Assembly: GCA_038237925.1 (NCBI GenBank)
Contig: JBBRYF010000018.1
Location: 1 to 40,757 of the forward strand
Origin: AC-32 sp038237925
Lineage (GTDB): Bacteria; Actinomycetota; Thermoleophilia; Gaiellales; Gaiellaceae
Reading direction: 5' to 3'
DNA: 40,757 bases
A program made the translations under genes and the position numbers. Below are positions 7,198-14,374 of the stretch, in pieces. The notes under the pieces are model-generated. The model worked only from the letters and a program-made list of their open reading frames with translations, did no database searches and was not told the DNA's origin. Numbering within the stretch: the stretch's first letter is position 1; each line of letters starts with the position of its first letter.

Positions 7198-8264
7198 GAG
7201 GGCCGCATCCCGAGCTTCAGGCTGACCGTGTGCTCGGTGCCGCCGCGCTTGTAGGTCAGCGTGACCTTGTCGCCGGGCTTGTGGCTGTCGATCGCGCGGG
7301 TCAGGTCGTCGCCGCTCGCAATGCTCGTGCCGTTCACGGCGGTGACGATGTCGCCCTGCTTCAGGCCTGCTCCCGCCGCGGGGGTCGAGGAGCGGACGCC
7401 GGCGATCCGGGCGTTCGTGGCCGACGAGTCGATCGAGACGCCGAGGTAGGCGTGCTCGGCCTTGCCCGTCGAGATCAGCTGGCCGGCGACCGTGCGCACG
7501 GTGTTCGAGGGGATCGAGAAGCCGACTCCCTCGTTGCCGCCCGAGTCGCTCTTGATCTGCGCGTTGACGCCGATCACCTCGCCCTGCGAGTTCAGGAGCG
7601 GGCCGCCGGAGTTGCCGTGGTTGATCGCGGCGTCTGTCTGGATCGAGTCGTTGATCGTGAAGTTGTTCAGCGCCTGGATCGAGCGGTGGAGCGCGCTCAC
7701 GATGCCGCTCGTGACCGTCTCCTCGAGACCGAAGGGGCTGCCGATCGCGACGACGCCGTCACCGACCTGCATGTTGGCCGAGTCGCCGACGGTCAGCGGG
7801 CTGAGCTCCGAGGAGGGCGCGTTCACCTTGATCACTGCGAGATCGGTGGAGAGATCGGTGCCGACGACCTTGGCCGTGTAGGTCTTGCCGTTCCAGAAGC
7901 GCACCTTGATCGAGGTCGCACCGTCGACGACGTGGTCGTTCGTGACGATGTGGCCGCTCGAGTCGTAGACCCAGCCGGAGCCCTGCGCCTGCTGGGCGCT
8001 TCCGCCTCCGCCGCCGAAGGGCGTCGAGGTGGCGCCCTCCGTGACCGTGATCTCGACGACTCCCTTGTAGGTCCGGCGGTAGATCTGGTTGACCGAGAGC
8101 GGAGCCGTCGAGCTCGCGATCGGCTCGGCGCGATTGACCGTCACCTGCTTGACGACGGTGTCGTTGCCGGAGAGCATCGCGTACGCGACTGCTCCGCCGC
8201 CCGCGCCGAGGCAGGCTGCTGCGAGGAGAGACGCAACGAGGGTTTGGCGCGGGCGGCGGAGCAT
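7194..8264 (-). CDS. HtrA/PepD-like membrane serine protease (S1C) with PDZ
   Basis: This 356-residue extracytoplasmic protease has an N-terminal membrane anchor (about 8-31), a trypsin-like domain with triad H111 (TNDHVVDG), D141 (STDLAVIKV) and S219 (GNSGGPL), and one PDZ domain (about 265-350, AGLKQGDIVTAVNGTSI). It should degrade or refold damaged exported proteins. It lies divergent from a response regulator/kinase pair, as pepD adjoins mprAB in mycobacteria. The ATG has an SD-like AAAGGA about 10 nt upstream, and four 11-bp-spaced TCTYAG boxes precede its predicted promoter, so response-regulator control is likely. Confidence 0.92.
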   Translation of the reverse strand: MLRRPRQTLVASLLAAACLGAGGGAVAYAMLSGNDTVVKQVTVNRAEPIASSTAPLSVNQIYRRTYKGVVEITVTEGATSTPFGGGGGSAQQAQGSGWVYDSSGHIVTNDHVVDGATSIKVRFWNGKTYTAKVVGTDLSTDLAVIKVNAPSSELSPLTVGDSANMQVGDGVVAIGSPFGLEETVTSGIVSALHRSIQALNNFTINDSIQTDAAINHGNSGGPLLNSQGEVIGVNAQIKSDSGGNEGVGFSIPSNTVRTVAGQLISTGKAEHAYLGVSIDSSATNARIAGVRSSTPAAGAGLKQGDIVTAVNGTSIASGDDLTRAIDSHKPGDKVTLTYKRGGTEHTVSLKLGMRPS

Positions 8265-8298
8265 GGGGACGGTTCCTTTCAGTCGCTTGGCTATCTGC

Positions 8299-8353
8299 AG
8301 TAGAGCAGTAGCGCCTAAGACGCGGCTGAGATGGCGCTAAGAACTCGCTAAGA
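8299..8353 (-). promoter_or_regulatory. Response-regulator array 1 and promoter of the HtrA gene
   Basis: Four boxes in the direction of htrA read TCTTAG, TCTTAG, TCTCAG, TCTTAG (plus-strand CTAAGA 8348-8353, CTAAGA 8337-8342, CTGAGA 8326-8331, CTAAGA 8315-8320), each exactly 11 bp apart. Ten nucleotides after the last box is TCTACT (8304-8299), a -10 candidate. OmpR/PhoB-family regulators bind such helically phased tandem repeats; the regulator gene beside it is the obvious candidate. Confidence 0.65.
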
Positions 8354-8386
8354 AAAAGAGAGGCCCCGCCGGAGCGGAGCCTCTCT
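8353..8386 (-). terminator. Intrinsic terminator, minus-strand direction
   Basis: AGAGAGGC (8386-8379) pairs with GCCTCTCT (8364-8357), with an inner CCGC/GCGG extension, followed on the minus strand by a run of five T including the stem end, then C and TT. On the plus strand the tail is CACACAC, so it is directional. It sits between two divergent genes, where no terminator is needed for either, which is why an extra minus-strand transcript is suspected. Confidence 0.65.
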
Positions 8387-8425
8387 CACACACAAGGGGT
8401 TTGGGGGATCCCTTGATCGATGACA
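8353..8425 (-). ncRNA. Candidate regulator-controlled small RNA
   Basis: A box array (8448-8486) points leftward, with TCTGAT at 8437-8432 placed exactly 10 nt after the last box as in the three other promoters of the locus. A transcript from about 8425 would run ~70 nt into a strong intrinsic terminator at 8386-8353. No start codon with a credible ORF lies inside. This is either a small RNA or an abortive leader that keeps htrA transcription separate. Confidence 0.4.
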
Positions 8426-8431
8426 CTGGGG

Positions 8432-8486
8432 ATCAGACATCCTGCGCCTAAGAGCGACGTGAAGATCGCCTAAGAACTTCCTAAGA
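8432..8486 (-). promoter_or_regulatory. Response-regulator array 2, leftward promoter
   Basis: On the minus strand the boxes are TCTTAG (8486-8481), TCTTAG (8475-8470), a degenerate CTTCAC (8464-8459) and TCTTAG (8453-8448), all at an 11-bp period, followed after 10 nt by TCTGAT. It faces the terminator at 8386-8353 rather than a gene start. Confidence 0.55.
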
Positions 8487-8507
8487 CGACCGTCGTTGCA
8501 GGTCTTT

Positions 8508-8540
8508 TCTCACGCGCCTCTCAGCATTCGGCGCAAGAAT
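8508..8540 (+). promoter_or_regulatory. Autoregulatory boxes and -10 of the response regulator gene
   Basis: TCTCAC (8508-8513) and TCTCAG (8519-8524) are 11 bp apart. Ten nucleotides after the second is AAGAAT (8535-8540), then 6 nt, then the GTG start at 8547, so the message would be leaderless. Confidence 0.5.
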
Positions 8541-8546
8541 GAGCCC

Positions 8547-9221
8547 GTGAAGATCCTGATCGTCGACGATGAACGGGCCGTGCGGGAGTCGCTGCGGCGG
8601 GCGCTCGAGCTCGAGGGCTACGAGATCGAGCTCGCCGAGGACGGCGCGCAGGCGCTCGAGCGCCTTGAGGCCGAGCCTGAGCCGGACGCGATGGTGCTCG
8701 ACGTGCTGATGCCGCGCATGGACGGGCTCGAGGTCTCGCGCACGCTGCGCCGCAGCGGGAGCAAGCTGCCGATCCTGATGCTGACCGCGCGGACGCAGGT
8801 CGAGGACCGCGTCGAGGGGCTCGACGCCGGCGCGGACGACTACCTGACGAAGCCGTTCGCGCTGGAGGAGTTACTCGCGCGCGTGCGCGCGTTGCTCAGA
8901 CGCACGACCGAGGGCTCCGGTGAGACGCTGCGCTTCGCGGACATCGAGCTCGACCCGGGCACGCGCGAGGTCCGTCGAGGCGACGAGCGGATCGACCTGA
9001 CTCGGACGGAGTTCTCGCTGCTCGAGCTGTTCCTGCTCAACCCGCGCCAGGTGCTGACGCGCTCGCTGATCTTCGAGCGCGTCTGGGGCTACGACTTCGG
9101 CTTCGCGTCGAACTCGCTCGACGTCTACATCGGCTACCTCCGGCGCAAGACCGAAGCCGAAGGCAAGTCGCGGCTGATCCACACGGTTCGCGGCGTCGGC
9201 TACGCGCTGAGAGAAGAATGA
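8547..9221 (+). CDS. OmpR/PhoB-family response regulator (MprA-like)
   Basis: This 224-residue regulator has a receiver domain with acidic pair D7/D8, phospho-acceptor D52 (LDVLMPRMDG), T80 and K102, then a winged-helix DNA-binding domain (about 128-224, ending HTVRGVGYAL). GTG 8547 was chosen over a longer frame because the receiver strand KILIVDDE starts at residue 2 and a -10-like hexamer lies 6 nt upstream. It overlaps the kinase start (ATGA). The neighbouring HtrA gene and phased repeats suggest it responds to envelope stress and activates htrA, itself and the downstream membrane operon; this is inferred by analogy with mycobacterial MprAB-PepD. Confidence 0.92.
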   Translation: MKILIVDDERAVRESLRRALELEGYEIELAEDGAQALERLEAEPEPDAMVLDVLMPRMDGLEVSRTLRRSGSKLPILMLTARTQVEDRVEGLDAGADDYLTKPFALEELLARVRALLRRTTEGSGETLRFADIELDPGTREVRRGDERIDLTRTEFSLLELFLLNPRQVLTRSLIFERVWGYDFGFASNSLDVYIGYLRRKTEAEGKSRLIHTVRGVGYALREE

Positions 9222-10561
9222 GCTTCCGCACCCGGCTGGCGCTCGTGGCCGCGGCTGCGGTGGGTCTTGCCGTTGTAGTCGCCTCGGTCGTCGTTTTCGT
9301 CGTCGTTCACAACGAGCTCCTTGGCGAGGTCGACCGCGCGTTGGCGACCCGCGGGAACGAGATCATCAAGGGGCCTCAGCCGATTATCGAGGGGGGCTTC
9401 CTCGACATCCACGGGCCGCCAGCGGGCGTCCAGCGAGATTTCGTGCAGGCGGTCCCGGTCAGCGGCCCGCCGTACCCCCAGCCCGACGCTGGCTTTGTGC
9501 TACCGGCCAGCCACGAGGACCGCGAGGCCGCGCACGGTGGACACGGCGTCTATTTCAGCGAGAAGCGCTACAAGGACACGCAGTACCGCGTCCTGACCAT
9601 TTCGGCCTCTCCATGGGCACTGCAGATCGCGCGGCCGCTCACCGAGGTGAACCGCACGCTGCACCGGATTACGCTCTTCCTGATCCTGATCGCGGCGGGG
9701 GGGATCGGCGTCGCGGCGGCGCTCGGTTTGCTGGTCTCACGCGCGGCTCTGTCGCCAGTGCGGCGGCTGACCGAGACCACGGAGGCAGTGACCGAGACGC
9801 GCGACCTCTCGCAGCGGATCGACCTGACCGGCAAGGACGAGCTCGGCCGCCTGGCGACGAGCTTCAACACGATGCTCGGCGCGCTCGAGGACTCGAGCCG
9901 CGCGCAGCGGCAGCTCGTCGCCGACGCCTCGCACGAGCTGCGCACGCCGCTCACGAGCCTGCGGACAAACATCGAGGTCCTCGCGCGCGCGAACGAGCTC
10001 AAGCCGGAGGACCGCGAGCGCCTGCTCGAGGACGTGGTCGAGCAGATCCAGGAGATGACCGCGCTGATCGGGGAGCTGATCGAGCTCGCGCGCGAGGCCA
10101 GGCCGGACGCGGTCGTCGAGCCTGCCCAGGACGTCCGCCTCGACCTGCTGGCCGCCGACGCGGTCGAGCGCGCGCGGCGGAACCGCCCGAACGTCGAGTT
10201 CACCACCGACCTCCAGGAGTCGCTCGTCCACGGCGCCCCTTCGACCCTCGAGCGCGCAGTCGCGAACCTGCTCGACAACGCCGCCAAGTGGAGCCCGCCG
10301 GGTGAGCCCGTAGAGGTGGCCGTCCGCGACGGGGAAGTCGCTGTGCGCGACCACGGGCCCGGGATCGCCGAGGAGGACCTGCCCTATGTCTTCGACCGCT
10401 TCTATCGCTCGCGCGCGGCGCGCGGCATGCCGGGCTCCGGACTGGGGCTCGCGATCGTGAAGCAGGTGGCGGAGTCCCACGGCGGCTCGGTCGTCGCCGA
10501 GCAGCCCGCCGAGGGCGGGACGCTGATGCGGCTCCGGCTGAACGGCAGCGCGACCTCTTAG
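9218..10561 (+). CDS. HAMP-domain sensor histidine kinase (MprB-like)
   Basis: This 447-residue kinase has TM1 (about 7-30), an extracytoplasmic sensor domain (31-150), TM2 (about 151-173), a HAMP linker with KDELGRLATSFNTML, the H box ASHELRTPLTSLR with phospho-accepting H239, the N box NLLDNAAKWSP (N354), and G boxes DHGPGIAEEDLPYVFDRFYR and GSGLGLAIVKQ. Its start codon overlaps the regulator stop by 4 bp, so the two are coupled. The final codons and stop (TCT TAG) coincide with the first binding box of array 3, so the kinase coding end and the next operator share DNA. Confidence 0.93.
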   Translation: MSFRTRLALVAAAAVGLAVVVASVVVFVVVHNELLGEVDRALATRGNEIIKGPQPIIEGGFLDIHGPPAGVQRDFVQAVPVSGPPYPQPDAGFVLPASHEDREAAHGGHGVYFSEKRYKDTQYRVLTISASPWALQIARPLTEVNRTLHRITLFLILIAAGGIGVAAALGLLVSRAALSPVRRLTETTEAVTETRDLSQRIDLTGKDELGRLATSFNTMLGALEDSSRAQRQLVADASHELRTPLTSLRTNIEVLARANELKPEDRERLLEDVVEQIQEMTALIGELIELAREARPDAVVEPAQDVRLDLLAADAVERARRNRPNVEFTTDLQESLVHGAPSTLERAVANLLDNAAKWSPPGEPVEVAVRDGEVAVRDHGPGIAEEDLPYVFDRFYRSRAARGMPGSGLGLAIVKQVAESHGGSVVAEQPAEGGTLMRLRLNGSATS

Positions 10562-10610
10562 ACACTTCTCACGGCGTTCTCACGTCCCTCTCAGGACCGG
10601 GTGGTTCTCT
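10556..10610 (+). promoter_or_regulatory. Response-regulator array 3, promoter of the membrane operon
   Basis: TCTTAG (10556-10561, covering the kinase stop), TCTCAC (10567-10572), TCTCAC (10578-10583) and TCTCAG (10589-10594) are each 11 bp apart. Ten nucleotides after the last is TTCTCT (10605-10610). A start near 10617 would give a short leader containing the AGGAGG SD of the next gene. Confidence 0.6.
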
Positions 10611-10642
10611 GTGATCACCAACCCCGAGCCAGGAGGCCCGAC

Positions 10643-10786
10643 ATGAGAATGCTGACGGACAAGACCCTTCCCGAGCCGCGAATGCCGTTCGCGAGCACCG
10701 TTCCTCCGACCCCCGCCGAGGAGCGCGCAGGCGACGGGCGCTGGGAGCGGCGCGGCCTGCTCGGCCGCCTCGTCCGCCGGGGCTAG
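10643..10786 (+). CDS. Small basic protein, 47 aa
   Basis: ATG 10643 follows a perfect AGGAGG 6 nt upstream, the strongest SD in the window. The 47-residue product is Pro/Arg rich with a basic C-terminal tail (GLLGRLVRRG) and no membrane segment or cysteine. I do not recognise a family. Its position directly after array 3 makes it the first gene of the putative response-regulator-controlled operon, so it may be a stress-induced small protein. A longer open frame upstream (from 10601) lacks an SD and crosses the promoter. Confidence 0.6.
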   Translation: MRMLTDKTLPEPRMPFASTVPPTPAEERAGDGRWERRGLLGRLVRRG

Positions 10787-10791
10787 GCATC

Positions 10792-11067
10792 GTGGCCGAG
10801 GCCACGTCCAGGATCGCGGAAGCTCGGCGTCGCGCGTCGGACGTGAAGCACGCATCGGTCACGTTCGCGGCGGCGGGCTTCATCGCGATCGCGCTGCTTG
10901 CACGCCTGAGCCACCCGGGCCACGCGAGCTCTGCCTCGCAGGGCTCGACCGCGTCCGTCCAGCCGACCCGGTCAACCCAGAGCGACGACGACAGTCCCAG
11001 CCTCCAGTCGGGCTCGATCGCTCCCAGCAGCGGTTCGACCGGCAGCGCCCAGACGAGCGTGTCCTGA
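10792..11067 (+). CDS. Small single-pass membrane protein
   Basis: This 91-residue protein has a basic amphipathic N-terminus, one membrane helix (about 24-41, VTFAAAGFIAIALLARL) and a Ser/Thr/Gly-rich extracytoplasmic tail (45-91) with no recognisable motif. GTG 10792 is 5 nt after the previous stop and the next gene starts 1 nt after its own stop, so it is in the operon. It may be a partner of the ferric-reductase-like protein that follows. Confidence 0.65.
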   Translation: MAEATSRIAEARRRASDVKHASVTFAAAGFIAIALLARLSHPGHASSASQGSTASVQPTRSTQSDDDSPSLQSGSIAPSSGSTGSAQTSVS

Positions 11068-11068
11068 C

Positions 11069-11629
11069 GTGCTCGTCGCCGCCAACGCGACGTGGTACGC
11101 GGCCCGGGCCGGCGGCATGGTCGCGTACCTGCTGCTCAGCGCCTCGGTCATCGTCGGCCTGCTGCTCTCCGGCCGCGCGAAGCTGAAGCACTGGCCGCGC
11201 TTCGCGCTCGAGGAGGTGCACCGTTTCCTCGGGATCCTCACCGGGGTCTTCATCGTCCTTCACGGCGGCGCGCTCTTGCTCGACACCTTCTTGCCGTTCT
11301 CGCTCGGGCAGCTGCTCGTCCCGGGAACGGCGTCGTACCGCCCGCTGTGGGTCGCGCTCGGCGTGGTCGCGGCGGAGCTGCTCGCGGCGCTCGCAGTGAC
11401 CAACCACTACCGCAAGCGGCTGCCGCACTCGTGGTGGCGCCGCGCGCACATGCTCAACTTCGCGGTCTGGGGCCTGGCGCTCGCGCACGGCCTGACCGCC
11501 GGGACCGATGCATCGACGACCTGGGCGCTGATGCTCTACGCGGGCTCGGCCTGGATCGTCGTGGCGTTGCTCGTGCACCGCGTGTCCCTCCACTGGAGTC
11601 CAATCCGAACGAGCGAAAGGAGAACGTGA
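11069..11629 (+). CDS. Ferric reductase-like transmembrane protein (di-heme cytochrome b type)
   Basis: This 186-residue protein has five to six predicted membrane helices of the ferric reductase-like transmembrane family. Two His pairs at heme spacing are visible, H51/H65 and H127/H140, consistent with two b hemes between the same helix pair as in FRD/NOX/MsrQ relatives. It has no flavin or NAD domain, so it would pass electrons from a separate donor across the membrane. Its stop overlaps the next start (TGATG). In the context of an HtrA-linked two-component system an MsrQ-like role in repair of exported proteins is possible, but no MsrP gene is present. Confidence 0.75.
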   Translation: MLVAANATWYAARAGGMVAYLLLSASVIVGLLLSGRAKLKHWPRFALEEVHRFLGILTGVFIVLHGGALLLDTFLPFSLGQLLVPGTASYRPLWVALGVVAAELLAALAVTNHYRKRLPHSWWRRAHMLNFAVWGLALAHGLTAGTDASTTWALMLYAGSAWIVVALLVHRVSLHWSPIRTSERRT

Positions 11630-12306
11630 TGGCGATGAAACGAAAGGTGATCGCGGGTGCCGCGGTGGCGTTGGCCGTCGGCGGGACCGGAGCCGGGATC
11701 GCGGCGACGAAGCTCGTGAACCAGTCGCCGAGCGCCGAGAGCAAGGCGGTCGTGAACGACGCCGCCAAGAGCCTCGGCATCGAGCCGAACAAGCTCAGCG
11801 CGGCGCTCAAGAAGGCGATGGAGGACCGCGTCGACGCCGCCGTGGCGGCCGGCCGGCTGACGAAGGCACAGGGCGACGAGCTGAAGCAGCGGATCGCGGC
11901 GGACGACTTCCCGCTCTTCGGAGGTCCCGGCTTCGGCCCCGGACGGGGCGGCCTGCACGAGCTCTCGCACGGCCTCGGCGCCGCCGCGACCTACCTCGGG
12001 CTCACCCCTGCGCAGCTCCAGAGCCGCGTAAGCTCGGGCAAGACCCTCGCCGAGATCGCGAAGGCGCAGGGTAAGACCGTCGACGGTCTGAAGGCGGTCC
12101 TGCGCAAGGGCGAGCAGCAGGAGCTCGACGCCGCGGTCAAGGCCGGCCGCCTCACGAAAGCCGCCGAGCAGCGGGTCCTGAAGGACCTCGACCAGCGGCT
12201 CGACGCCCTCGTCAACGGCACGTTGCGAGAGCGGTTCCGCGACCACCGAGACTTCCGTGGCGGCTTCGACCGCCAAGCGCCGCCACCCACCCTCCCCGCG
12301 GCCTGA
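11629..12306 (+). CDS. Exported helical protein of unknown function
   Basis: This 225-residue protein has an N-terminal signal or anchor (4-27, KRKVIAGAAVALAVGGTGAG) and two related helical repeats: DRVDAAVAAGRLTKAQGDEL (about 65-84) and ELDAAVKAGRLTKAAEQRVL (about 164-183), each preceded by a segment with a LysM/HTH-like look (LGIEPNKLSAALKKA; GKTLAEIAKAQGKTVDGLKA). The repeats suggest an internal duplication. It resembles DUF2680-type exported proteins, but I cannot confirm this. ATG 11629 has GAAAGGAG upstream and overlaps the previous stop. It closes the operon controlled by array 3. Confidence 0.75.
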   Translation: MAMKRKVIAGAAVALAVGGTGAGIAATKLVNQSPSAESKAVVNDAAKSLGIEPNKLSAALKKAMEDRVDAAVAAGRLTKAQGDELKQRIAADDFPLFGGPGFGPGRGGLHELSHGLGAAATYLGLTPAQLQSRVSSGKTLAEIAKAQGKTVDGLKAVLRKGEQQELDAAVKAGRLTKAAEQRVLKDLDQRLDALVNGTLRERFRDHRDFRGGFDRQAPPPTLPAA

Positions 12307-12334
12307 CGGAAGCAGCCAAGGCGCACGCGCCCGG

Positions 12335-12340
12335 TACGCT
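12335..12340 (+). promoter_or_regulatory. -10 element TACGCT of a leaderless gene
   Basis: TACGCT lies 6 nt before the GTG at 12347; no SD is present. Confidence 0.5.
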
Positions 12341-12346
12341 GGGCGC

Positions 12347-13327
12347 GTGCGCACCCTGGCCGAGAGCATCGAGCGCTGGCGCGCCCGCGGCGATCGCGTA
12401 GCGCTCGCGACGGTCGTCGCCACTCGGCGGTCGGCCCCGCGACCGGTCGGCTCCAAGCTCGCGATCTCGGAGCGCGGGGAGCTGATGGGCTCCGTCTCCG
12501 GCGGCTGCGTGGAGAGTGACGTCGCGGTCCAGGCAGCCGAGGTGATCGCCGACGGGACGCCGCGCCTCCTGACCTACGGGATCGCCGACGAGCAGGCGTG
12601 GTCGGTCGGCCTCCCGTGTGGCGGTGAGATCGACGTCTTCGTCGAGTCGTTCTTCGGCGAGCTGCCCGATTCCGACGAGCCCGCGGTCGTGCTGACGGTG
12701 CTCGAGGGCCCGCGCGCCGGCGCGCGCCGGGTCGTGCCGCCGAGCGAGATCGGGCCCGGGCCGAGCCGCCTGCTGGAGCTCGACGGCGAGCGGGTCTTCG
12801 CCGAGGTGCTCGGCCCGCCTCCTCGCCTGGTCGTGATCGGCGGGATCGACACCGCTGAGGAGCTCTGCCGGGCCGCCAAGGCGCTCGGGTGGCGCACTGC
12901 CGTCGCCGACCCGAGGGGGGGCCTCGTGTCACGCGAACGGCTGCCGAGCCCGGACGAGCTCGTGGTCGCCTGGCCCGACGAGGCGCTGGAGCAGCTCGCG
13001 CCCGACGCGGACACAGCCGTCGTCGTGCTCACGCACGAGGAGCGGCTCGACGTGCCCGCGCTCACCACCGCGCTCGCGAGCGAGGCCTTCTACGTCGGCG
13101 CGATTGGCTCGCGGCGAACCCAGGAGAAGCGTCGCGCGCGCCTGCTCGAGGCGGGTGTCGCCGAGGACGATCTCGACCGGCTGGCCGGGCCTGCCGGGCT
13201 CGACCTCGGCGCGCACAGCCCGGCCGAGACGGCTGTCTCGATCCTCGCCGAGGTGCTGGCGGTTCGCGCCGGCCGCACGGGCGGGCGCCTGGTGGAGCGC
13301 AGCGGCCCGATTCACGCGCAGGCCTGA
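12347..13327 (+). CDS. XdhC/CoxI family molybdenum hydroxylase maturation protein
   Basis: This 326-residue protein has the XdhC N-terminal segment (SAPRPVGSKLAI, then GSVSGGCVESDV, then GLPCGGEIDVFVE with two conserved Cys) and the C-terminal Rossmann domain (LVVIGGIDTAEELCRAAKAL, ending YVGAIGSRRT and GLDLGAHSPAETAVSILAE). XdhC proteins bind and sulfurate or hand over the molybdopterin cofactor to xanthine dehydrogenase-family enzymes. A matching enzyme operon lies at 38232-40615. The GTG at 12347 was chosen because a -10 hexamer ends 6 nt upstream; a frame open further up overlaps the previous gene. Confidence 0.9.
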   Translation: MRTLAESIERWRARGDRVALATVVATRRSAPRPVGSKLAISERGELMGSVSGGCVESDVAVQAAEVIADGTPRLLTYGIADEQAWSVGLPCGGEIDVFVESFFGELPDSDEPAVVLTVLEGPRAGARRVVPPSEIGPGPSRLLELDGERVFAEVLGPPPRLVVIGGIDTAEELCRAAKALGWRTAVADPRGGLVSRERLPSPDELVVAWPDEALEQLAPDADTAVVVLTHEERLDVPALTTALASEAFYVGAIGSRRTQEKRRARLLEAGVAEDDLDRLAGPAGLDLGAHSPAETAVSILAEVLAVRAGRTGGRLVERSGPIHAQA

Positions 13328-13335
13328 CCTAGCCC

Positions 13336-14367
13336 GTGATCGCGGTTCTGCTGGCGTGTACTTCGGCCGCGCTCTTCGGAGGCATGGCCGTCGCCGTGCG
13401 ATTCGGGCTCCGGCGCTGCGACGACGCGGTGCTCGCGACCTTCGCGACGGCGACGGTCGCTCTCGCCGTGACCTCGGCGTTCGGCGTCGTCCACGCGGTC
13501 GGTCACGGCCTCGACCTCACGGAGCTCTGGCCGTTCGTGCTCGCCGGTGCGGTCGCACCCGGGCTCTCGCAGCTCCTGTTCACCCACGCGGTGCGCGACG
13601 TCGGTGCCGCGAGGACGTCGGTGCTGATGGGGACGGCGCCGCTGTTCGCGGTCGCGATCGCGCTCGTGGCCCTCAACGAGCCGCTGCGCGTGCCGCTGCT
13701 CGCGGGCGCGGCTCTGATCGTCGCCGGTGGGATCGCGCTGGCGGGGGAACGGGTGCGGCCCGACGACTTCCGCCGGCTCGGGATGCTGCTCGCCGTCGCC
13801 GGGACGCTGATGTTCGCGGTGCGCGACAACCTGCTGCGCTGGCTCGCGGGGAGCACGGGCACCCACGCGCTCGTGACCGCGCCGGTCACGCTTCTCGCGG
13901 GGACGACGACGGTCGCGGCCTTCCTGGTTTCGACGCGCGGGGGCGCTTGGGCGCGCGGCTACGGCCGGGCGCTGCGCCTGTTCGCTCCCGCGGGGATCCT
14001 CTTCGGGCTCTCCTACGTGGCGCTCTTCGAGGCCTACTACCGCGGGCGCGTGACCGTGGTCGCCCCCCTCGTCGCGACCGAGTCGCTCTGGGGGGTCGTC
14101 TTCTCGGCGATCCTGCTGCGCCGCAGCGAGCTGGTCGGGCGGAAGCTCGTGCTCGGTGCGCTGCTGATCGTCGCGGGCGGCGCCTTGATCGGTGCCCGTG
14201 CTCCCTCAGGCGATGTACGCCAACTTCCGGCCCGTGATCACGCGGCGCCAGGAACCGCCCTCACCCTTGCCAAGGCAACCAGCCTTGGCTGCGCGCGTGT
14301 GCGATCCCTGGCTTGGTGCTCACGACCCCGAACCTCGGCAGCATCACCTGAGGGAGCACAGCGATAA
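13336..14367 (+). CDS. EamA/DMT-family transporter with unusual C-terminal tail
   Basis: This 343-residue protein has ten predicted membrane helices in two EamA repeats (about 1-135 and 145-288), with typical helix ends such as APLFAVAIALVALNEPLRVP and a final LGALLIVAGGALIGAR. It is a small-metabolite or amino-acid exporter of the drug/metabolite superfamily. After residue ~287 the remaining 56 residues are not EamA-like: they are encoded by a 162-bp imperfect palindrome (14198-14359), so an inserted repeat has probably replaced the original stop. The TAA stop lies inside the GATAAT -10 of the next gene. GTG 13336 is 8 nt after xdhC. Confidence 0.85.
   Translation: MIAVLLACTSAALFGGMAVAVRFGLRRCDDAVLATFATATVALAVTSAFGVVHAVGHGLDLTELWPFVLAGAVAPGLSQLLFTHAVRDVGAARTSVLMGTAPLFAVAIALVALNEPLRVPLLAGAALIVAGGIALAGERVRPDDFRRLGMLLAVAGTLMFAVRDNLLRWLAGSTGTHALVTAPVTLLAGTTTVAAFLVSTRGGAWARGYGRALRLFAPAGILFGLSYVALFEAYYRGRVTVVAPLVATESLWGVVFSAILLRRSELVGRKLVLGALLIVAGGALIGARAPSGDVRQLPARDHAAPGTALTLAKATSLGCARVRSLAWCSRPRTSAASPEGAQR
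14198..14359. repeat. 162-bp imperfect palindrome (long hairpin)
   Basis: The arms 14198-14215 and 14342-14359 are inverted copies with one mismatch in 18. Imperfect complementarity continues inward (shared CGTGA, CAC and GCCAGG blocks with a 1-nt indel) and the centre is GCCAAGG (14269-14275)/CCTTGGC (14283-14289). Outer and inner stems share the same centre (about 14279), so this is one concentric structure. Confidence 0.7.
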
Positions 14368-14368
14368 T
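14363..14368 (+). promoter_or_regulatory. -10 element GATAAT of the aminotransferase gene
   Basis: GATAAT is the best -10 match in the window. It ends 6 nt before GTG 14375, contains the EamA stop codon and follows the palindrome by 3 nt. Confidence 0.6.
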
Positions 14369-14374
14369 CCGGCC

